From JBAPRR01 sp049281195 (GTDB lineage: Bacteria > Actinomycetota > Acidimicrobiia > Acidimicrobiales > CAVXTF01), in contig JBAPRR010000342.1 in the NCBI GenBank assembly GCA_049281195.1, forward strand, positions 1 through 6,245: a stretch of DNA of 6,245 nt, in the 5' to 3' direction. Below the pieces are notes generated by a model, which saw nothing but the letters and a program-made list of their open reading frames with translations, made no database searches and had not been told where the DNA came from. Positions 5,931 to 6,245 of the stretch are shown here, in pieces. Both the position numbers and the translations under genes were made by a program. Each line of letters opens with the position of its first letter. Position 1 is the first letter of the stretch.

Positions 5931-6245
5931 CTATGCAAGGTGTTCAACGATTTGGAGGAGCTCATCGGGACGGTATCCGAGTTGCTGGGACAGACGGACG
6001 AGCTCGCGCGCTTTTTGAACAAGCGCGCTCCTACCTGGCGCAGCTCCAGTGACTGATACGCCCCGTCCGCGTGAAAACTCCAACAGCCCTTCGTCTTTGA
6101 GCACATGAAGAGCCCTGAAAACGGTGTTCGCGTTGACTCCTAGGACCGCAGCCAGATCGCGAGCCGGTGGAAGCCTTTCCCCCGGCTTCGCCTCGCCGTC
6201 GGCAATCGCCCTGCGAATTGAGGCTGCGACTTGCTCGTACACAGG
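5931..6245 (-). CDS. GntR-family transcriptional regulator, YtrA-like, 5'-partial
   Basis: This is a DNA-binding repressor-type protein with a GntR winged helix at its N-terminus. Counting from the GTG at 6242, YEQVAASIRRAIADG (2-16) forms helix 1. The helix-turn-helix spans about 24-48 (LPPARDLAAVLGVNANTVFRAL), and the wing EGLLEFSRGRGVSV spans 51-64. Only about 35 residues follow (ALVQKARELVRLSQQLGYRP onwards), the short two-helix dimerisation tail of the YtrA subfamily rather than a large ligand-binding domain. The frame is still open at the window edge, with CCT (Pro) before the GTG. Family members usually have several residues before xYEQV, so the true start lies outside the window. YtrA-type regulators commonly control the genes behind them, here the propeller membrane protein. 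The effector is unknown. Confidence 0.9.
   Translation of the reverse strand, partial: PVYEQVAASIRRAIADGEAKPGERLPPARDLAAVLGVNANTVFRALHVLKDEGLLEFSRGRGVSVTGAAPGRSALVQKARELVRLSQQLGYRPDELLQIVEHLA

Noticed and set aside
1..6245. CRISPR arrays, insertion sequences, tRNA or rRNA genes
   Set aside because: No regularly spaced repeats, transposase motifs, terminal inverted repeats, tRNA cloverleaf arms or rRNA-like sequence were seen on either strand.

Overview
The window holds five protein-coding genes of a high-GC bacterium, plus a 347-base gap with two small candidate ORFs. The organism is probably an actinobacterium. This rests on an ORF12-like class A beta-lactamase-fold hydrolase, G/C-rich third codon positions and a YtrA-like GntR regulator. 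No ribosomal RNA or other taxonomic marker is present, so the assignment is an inference.

Layout from left to right. (1) 126-1115 (+): a serine hydrolase with SxxK, SDN and KGG motifs. Its recognisable homology runs upstream to an in-frame stop at 123-125 with no convincing start, so the 5' end looks truncated or frameshifted. (2) 1112-2113 (-): a 333-residue protein with a DUF3472-like pattern. It runs tail to tail with the hydrolase, and the two stop codons share one CTAG. (3) 2114-2460: a gap with two short same-frame ORFs (38 and 54 codons) separated by one TAA, the first with a very good Shine-Dalgarno sequence. Mutually exclusive hairpins lie at 2342-2387, ahead of the next gene. (4) 2461-4350 (+): a complete single-chain transketolase that resembles the animal enzyme, with its own ribosome binding site. 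(5) 4355-5848 (-): a membrane-anchored protein with an extracytoplasmic Asp-box (BNR) beta-propeller, convergent with the transketolase and only 4 bases from it. (6) 5931-6245 (-): a small YtrA-like GntR regulator whose first codons lie beyond the window edge.

The only likely functional unit is the last pair. The GntR-type regulator and the propeller protein are co-directional and 82 bases apart. That gap holds a near-perfect 24-base dyad and two TTGAC boxes one helical turn apart, so it looks like a regulated internal promoter. The transketolase is a stand-alone pentose phosphate gene. No mobile element, CRISPR array, tRNA or rRNA is visible. The most unusual spots are the disrupted hydrolase 5' end, the small-ORF/hairpin leader before the transketolase, and the dyad upstream of the propeller gene.
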